Assembly: GCA_021779875.1 (NCBI GenBank)
Contig: JAJXZV010000402.1
Coordinates: forward strand, 1-6,770
Reading direction: 5' to 3'
Source of the DNA: Pseudomonadota bacterium
GTDB lineage: Bacteria > Pseudomonadota > Gammaproteobacteria > Steroidobacterales > Steroidobacteraceae
Length of the DNA stretch: 6,770 bases
In this document: in pieces, positions 5,569-6,770 of the stretch
How the letters are laid out: every line of letters starts with the position of its first letter
How positions within the stretch are numbered: position 1 is the stretch's first letter
Program-made: the position numbers and the translations under genes
The notes under the pieces: generated by a model
Told to the model about the DNA's origin: nothing
The model's database searches: none
The model's input: the letters and a program-made list of their open reading frames with translations, nothing else

Positions 5569-5888
5569 CCCGGACAAAAACGGACAAAAACGGACAAAAC
5601 GCCTTTTTCTGGGCGCGAGACATTCCTGCGCGCCTGTGCAATACGGCCGAAAAGACCAATTCAACCGCGCGCTCGTTTCGCTGTCGTCTCAAACACGGAC
5701 ATTTACCCGGACAAAAACGGACAAAAACGGACAAAAGCGGACATCGGACGCATGGCAGAGCCGGACACAAAGGGGGGACGTATATCTACGATATACGCCC
5801 CTTTTGTCCGGGCTGCGTTGGCCGGACAAAACCGCCGGCGCGGGAAACCCCATTGAGGAGATGTCCGTTGTCCGGAGGGGTGTCGTGA
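5565..5888 (+). CDS. Repeat-bearing ORF spanning the candidate origin, 107 aa
   Basis: ATG 5565 overlaps the ATPase stop (ATGA), GGAAG lies three bases upstream, and the TGA at 5886-5888 overlaps a GTG, so the ends look translationally coupled. The protein is basic and low in order (MTRTKTDKNGQNAFFWARD...), with TKTDKNGQ or TKTDKSG encoded by each iteron cluster and a C-P-G-C near the end. Because the DNA repeat is 10 bp, the same repeat is read in all three frames; the peptide therefore follows from the DNA repeat, not the reverse. Codon use is much less GC3-biased than in neighbouring genes. It may be translated only as a linker that keeps coupling across the origin. Confidence 0.4.
   Translation: MTRTKTDKNGQNAFFWARDIPARLCNTAEKTNSTARSFRCRLKHGHLPGQKRTKTDKSGHRTHGRAGHKGGTYIYDIRPFCPGCVGRTKPPARETPLRRCPLSGGVS
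5571..5600 (+). repeat. Iteron cluster I (3 x 10 bp)
   Basis: Three contiguous 10-bp direct repeats: CGGACAAAAA at 5571 and 5581, and CGGACAAAAC at 5591. They begin three bases after the helicase stop codon. The 10-bp period puts each copy on the same face of the helix. Confidence 0.85.
5708..5747 (+). repeat. Iteron cluster II (4 x 10 bp)
   Basis: Four contiguous units: CGGACAAAAA at 5708 and 5718, CGGACAAAAG at 5728 and the degenerate CGGACATCGG at 5738. An isolated CGGACATTTA lies 12 bp upstream of the cluster (5696), and CGGACGCATG overlaps its end (5745). The spacing from cluster I is 137 bp start to start. Confidence 0.85.
5761..5812. repeat. Long imperfect palindrome tipped by opposed iterons
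   Basis: The left arm (5761-5786) and right arm (5790-5812) pair around a TAC centre. The inner 8 bp, CGTATATC/GATATACG, are perfect. Further out AAAGGGG pairs with CCCCTTT and CCGGACA pairs with TGTCCGG. The left arm carries a 1-base (C) and a 3-base (GGA) insertion relative to the right. All 22 bases of the shorter stem can pair. There is no T-run directly after it, so it is unlikely to be a simple terminator. Confidence 0.75.
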
Positions 5889-6025
5889 GGGATGGCAATC
5901 TGCATCCGCTGTGGCCTCGCCTACCCGTCCGAAAATGTGCTCCTCCGCACCAGTCCGACCTCGCGTGGCAGGGCTTCCGCGCCGAGATGCGGGACTCCCT
6001 CAGGCGCAAAGAGGTGACAGTATGA
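5885..6025 (+). CDS. Small ORF, 46 aa; C-terminal half of a probably frameshifted gene
   Basis: GTG 5885 overlaps the preceding stop (GTGA), GGAGGGG lies just upstream, and the TGA at 6023-6025 overlaps the next ATG (ATGA), so the ends fit the operon's coupling pattern. Only the second half (SDLAWQGFRAEMRDSLRRKEVTV, split here as SDLAWQGF and RAEMRDSLRRKEVTV) has the GC3 bias of real genes in this window: 19 of 22 codons by hand count. The first half of this frame has about 11 of 21. See the entry at 5892 for the better first half. Confidence 0.4.
   Translation: MRDGNLHPLWPRLPVRKCAPPHQSDLAWQGFRAEMRDSLRRKEVTV
5892..6017 (+). CDS. Alternative frame with N-terminal CxxC motif (likely same gene before frameshift)
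   Basis: ATG 5892, 11 bases after GGAGGGG, opens MAICIRCGLAYPSENVLLRT, a Cys4-x-x-Cys7-Gly start like those of many small phage zinc-finger proteins. Sixteen of the first 21 codons end in G or C by hand count. After about codon 21 the bias and plausibility drop, while the frame starting at 5885 becomes coding-like. A single missing base between roughly 5945 and 5960 would join the two into one protein of about 43 residues. Either a real mutation or an assembly error could explain it. Confidence 0.4.
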   Translation: MAICIRCGLAYPSENVLLRTSPTSRGRASAPRCGTPSGAKR

Positions 6026-6555
6026 GCCGCTCCCGCAAGACGACAGAGGGCGCCAGTCCGTTCGCCGGACCGACCGCTCGGCTCCTCGCCCACGCCGAGA
6101 CGGTCGAGATCGCTCCCGACGTCGCCGGGATGCCGCCTTCCCGCCGCCGCCAGCCTGCTCACCGGAGACTGGCAAAGGCGCGGCGCATTCCGCCGCAGGT
6201 CGAGACGGAGGTCGAGCTGTTCGCCCTGGCGTGGGAGATGGTCGAGGGCGGCGCTCACGAGCCGGGGGCAGGAGGCGACGGCCTGCGCACCCGGGAGGAA
6301 GTGATGACGGCGGCAATCTGGCGGATCGAGCATGCCCGGAGGCGCGTCAGCACATGGCAGATGGCGGTGGTCATCGCGTCCTGCGTCGAATGCCTGCCCG
6401 CATGGCAGGTCGCCCTCGGCGCGCACATCCTCCGGCCGCCAGTGGAGCAGGCGCCCGAGCGCTGGCAGCGCGAGGCCCGCGAGGCGCTCGACACCGCGCT
6501 CATCCCGGTCCTGCACGCCCTCAGCGGCATACCACTTGACGACGGCGCCGCGTGA
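6022..6555 (+). CDS. Hypothetical protein, 177 aa
   Basis: ATG 6022 overlaps the preceding TGA (ATGA) and AGAGGTGA lies about six bases upstream. The first ~60 residues are Arg/Pro/Ser-rich and probably disordered and DNA-binding in character (SRSRKTTEG, then PPSRRRQPAHRRLAKARRIPPQ). Residues 60-177 are helical (ETEVELFALAWEMVEGG, REEVMTAAIWRIEHARRRVST, MAVVIASCVECLPAWQVALG), ending in LHALSGIPLDDGAA. No family recognised. A basic N-terminal tail plus helical domain downstream of the candidate origin makes it one possible origin-binding protein, but also fits a late-gene regulator or accessory factor. The stop forms GTGA with the next ORF. Confidence 0.8.
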   Translation: MSRSRKTTEGASPFAGPTARLLAHAETVEIAPDVAGMPPSRRRQPAHRRLAKARRIPPQVETEVELFALAWEMVEGGAHEPGAGGDGLRTREEVMTAAIWRIEHARRRVSTWQMAVVIASCVECLPAWQVALGAHILRPPVEQAPERWQREAREALDTALIPVLHALSGIPLDDGAA

Positions 6556-6770
6556 CCGGCTCCGGGACATCGCCGGGGGACATATCCCGCGCAGGCTCCC
6601 AGGAGGTCGCTGGCGGCTTCAAGCTGCTGGCCGCACCCTTCTCCCGTGCGCCGCAGGTGCACGCCGTCCCGGCGCAACCTCGCGCGGGGGAAGGGGTCGA
6701 AAAGCATGGGTCCTGGCGGCTGTGGACCGTGCCCCCACCGAATTTTCCCGTGGGCGGATGGAATTTTCGG
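6552..6770 (+). CDS. Partial hypothetical ORF at right edge
   Basis: GTG 6552 overlaps the previous TGA (GTGA), and the frame is open for all 73 codons to the end of the window. No clear RBS is seen. The visible product (VTGSGTSPGDISRAGSQEV...) is Gly/Pro/Ala-rich and ends WRLWTVPPPNFPVGGWNF. Third-position GC bias is moderate. It could be the start of a real coupled gene or a chance frame; another ATG at 6706 in a different frame also has a purine-rich stretch upstream. Confidence 0.45.
   Translation, partial: MTGSGTSPGDISRAGSQEVAGGFKLLAAPFSRAPQVHAVPAQPRAGEGVEKHGSWRLWTVPPPNFPVGGWNFR
6740..6768. repeat. Paired GAATTTTC direct repeat
   Basis: GAATTTTC occurs at 6740-6747 and 6761-6768, 21 bp apart (two helical turns), in an otherwise GC-rich context at the window edge. 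It may be part of a binding site or a coding coincidence (codons for NF). Confidence 0.3.

Larger units (their letters stand above)
5571..5874. other. Candidate replication origin with iterons
   Basis: A segment of about 300 bp contains thirteen copies of CGGACA: ten on the plus strand (starting 5571, 5581, 5591, 5696, 5708, 5718, 5728, 5738, 5762, 5823) and three inverted (ending 5810, 5867, 5874). Many extend to CGGACAAAAA. It also holds a long imperfect palindrome (5761-5812), and lies immediately after a RepA-like replicative helicase gene. Direct iterons, A-tracts, a hairpin and an adjacent helicase gene are the ingredients of iteron-type origins (RSF1010 oriV, lambda ori within gene O). 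No initiator is recognised, so the origin role is inference. Confidence 0.6.

Noticed and set aside
5571..5747. CRISPR array
   Set aside because: Repeats are only 10 bp and contiguous, with no unique spacers of 25-40 bp.
5761..5812. Rho-independent terminator
   Set aside because: The stem lies inside the coupled ORF, is followed by GGCTGCG instead of a T-run, and genes continue downstream in the same direction.
5636..6025. 129-aa plus ORF from ATG 5636
   Set aside because: Its first two thirds are a second reading of the iterons and hairpin; only its end, from GTG 5885, shows coding bias and coupling.
5689..6570. 293-aa minus-strand ORF
   Set aside because: Runs antisense through the iteron region and the 177-aa gene; no motifs or RBS, and against the operon direction.

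Overview
The window looks like the early/replication module of a temperate phage or prophage from a high-GC proteobacterium. The evidence is very high GC with strongly GC-rich third codon positions, divergent early operons around a Cro-type control region, a dense set of small genes joined by 4-bp ATGA/GTGA overlaps, and phage-type replication enzymes (SF2 helicase with zinc ribbon, VRR-NUC nuclease, RepA-like hexameric ATPase). A betaproteobacterial host is plausible, but the sequence alone does not prove it.

Left arm (1-1037, minus strand): a leftward operon of three uncharacterised genes, read from 1037 toward 1. The last runs off the left edge and carries eleven perfect 18-bp tandem repeats encoding a G-I-E/K-A-G-x hexapeptide. 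Each gene overlaps the next by 4 bp.

Control region (1038-1313): two identical, perfectly palindromic operators (TTCTTACT-N3-AGTAAGAA) lie in two divergent promoters of the same design, a TTG-type -35, a 17-bp spacer, and a TAAGAA -10 made from the operator arm. Each strong operator has a weak partner 34 bp inward. Between them is a 35-codon leftward ORF with the start of an XRE/Cro-C1 helix-turn-helix that stops inside the recognition region, so the lysogenic repressor appears to be missing or reduced. The rightward gene, a YdaS/Cro-like regulator, starts almost at its predicted transcription start and may be leaderless.

Right arm (1314-6770, plus strand): a long early operon of cro-like regulator, 50-aa protein, RadD-like DEAH helicase with C-terminal zinc ribbon, VRR-NUC nuclease, two unknown proteins, RepA-like AAA ATPase, then a repeat-rich segment, a small (possibly frameshifted) CxxC protein, a 177-aa unknown, and a gene running off the right edge. 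Nearly every junction is a short overlap.

The most interesting segment is 5571-5874, directly after the RepA-like helicase gene. It has thirteen copies of CGGACA, mostly as 10-bp A-tract iterons in helical phase, plus a long imperfect palindrome tipped by two opposed iterons. I read this as a candidate replication origin embedded in a translated ORF, analogous to iterons inside lambda O. The initiator that would bind it is not recognisable and may be one of the unknown proteins here.
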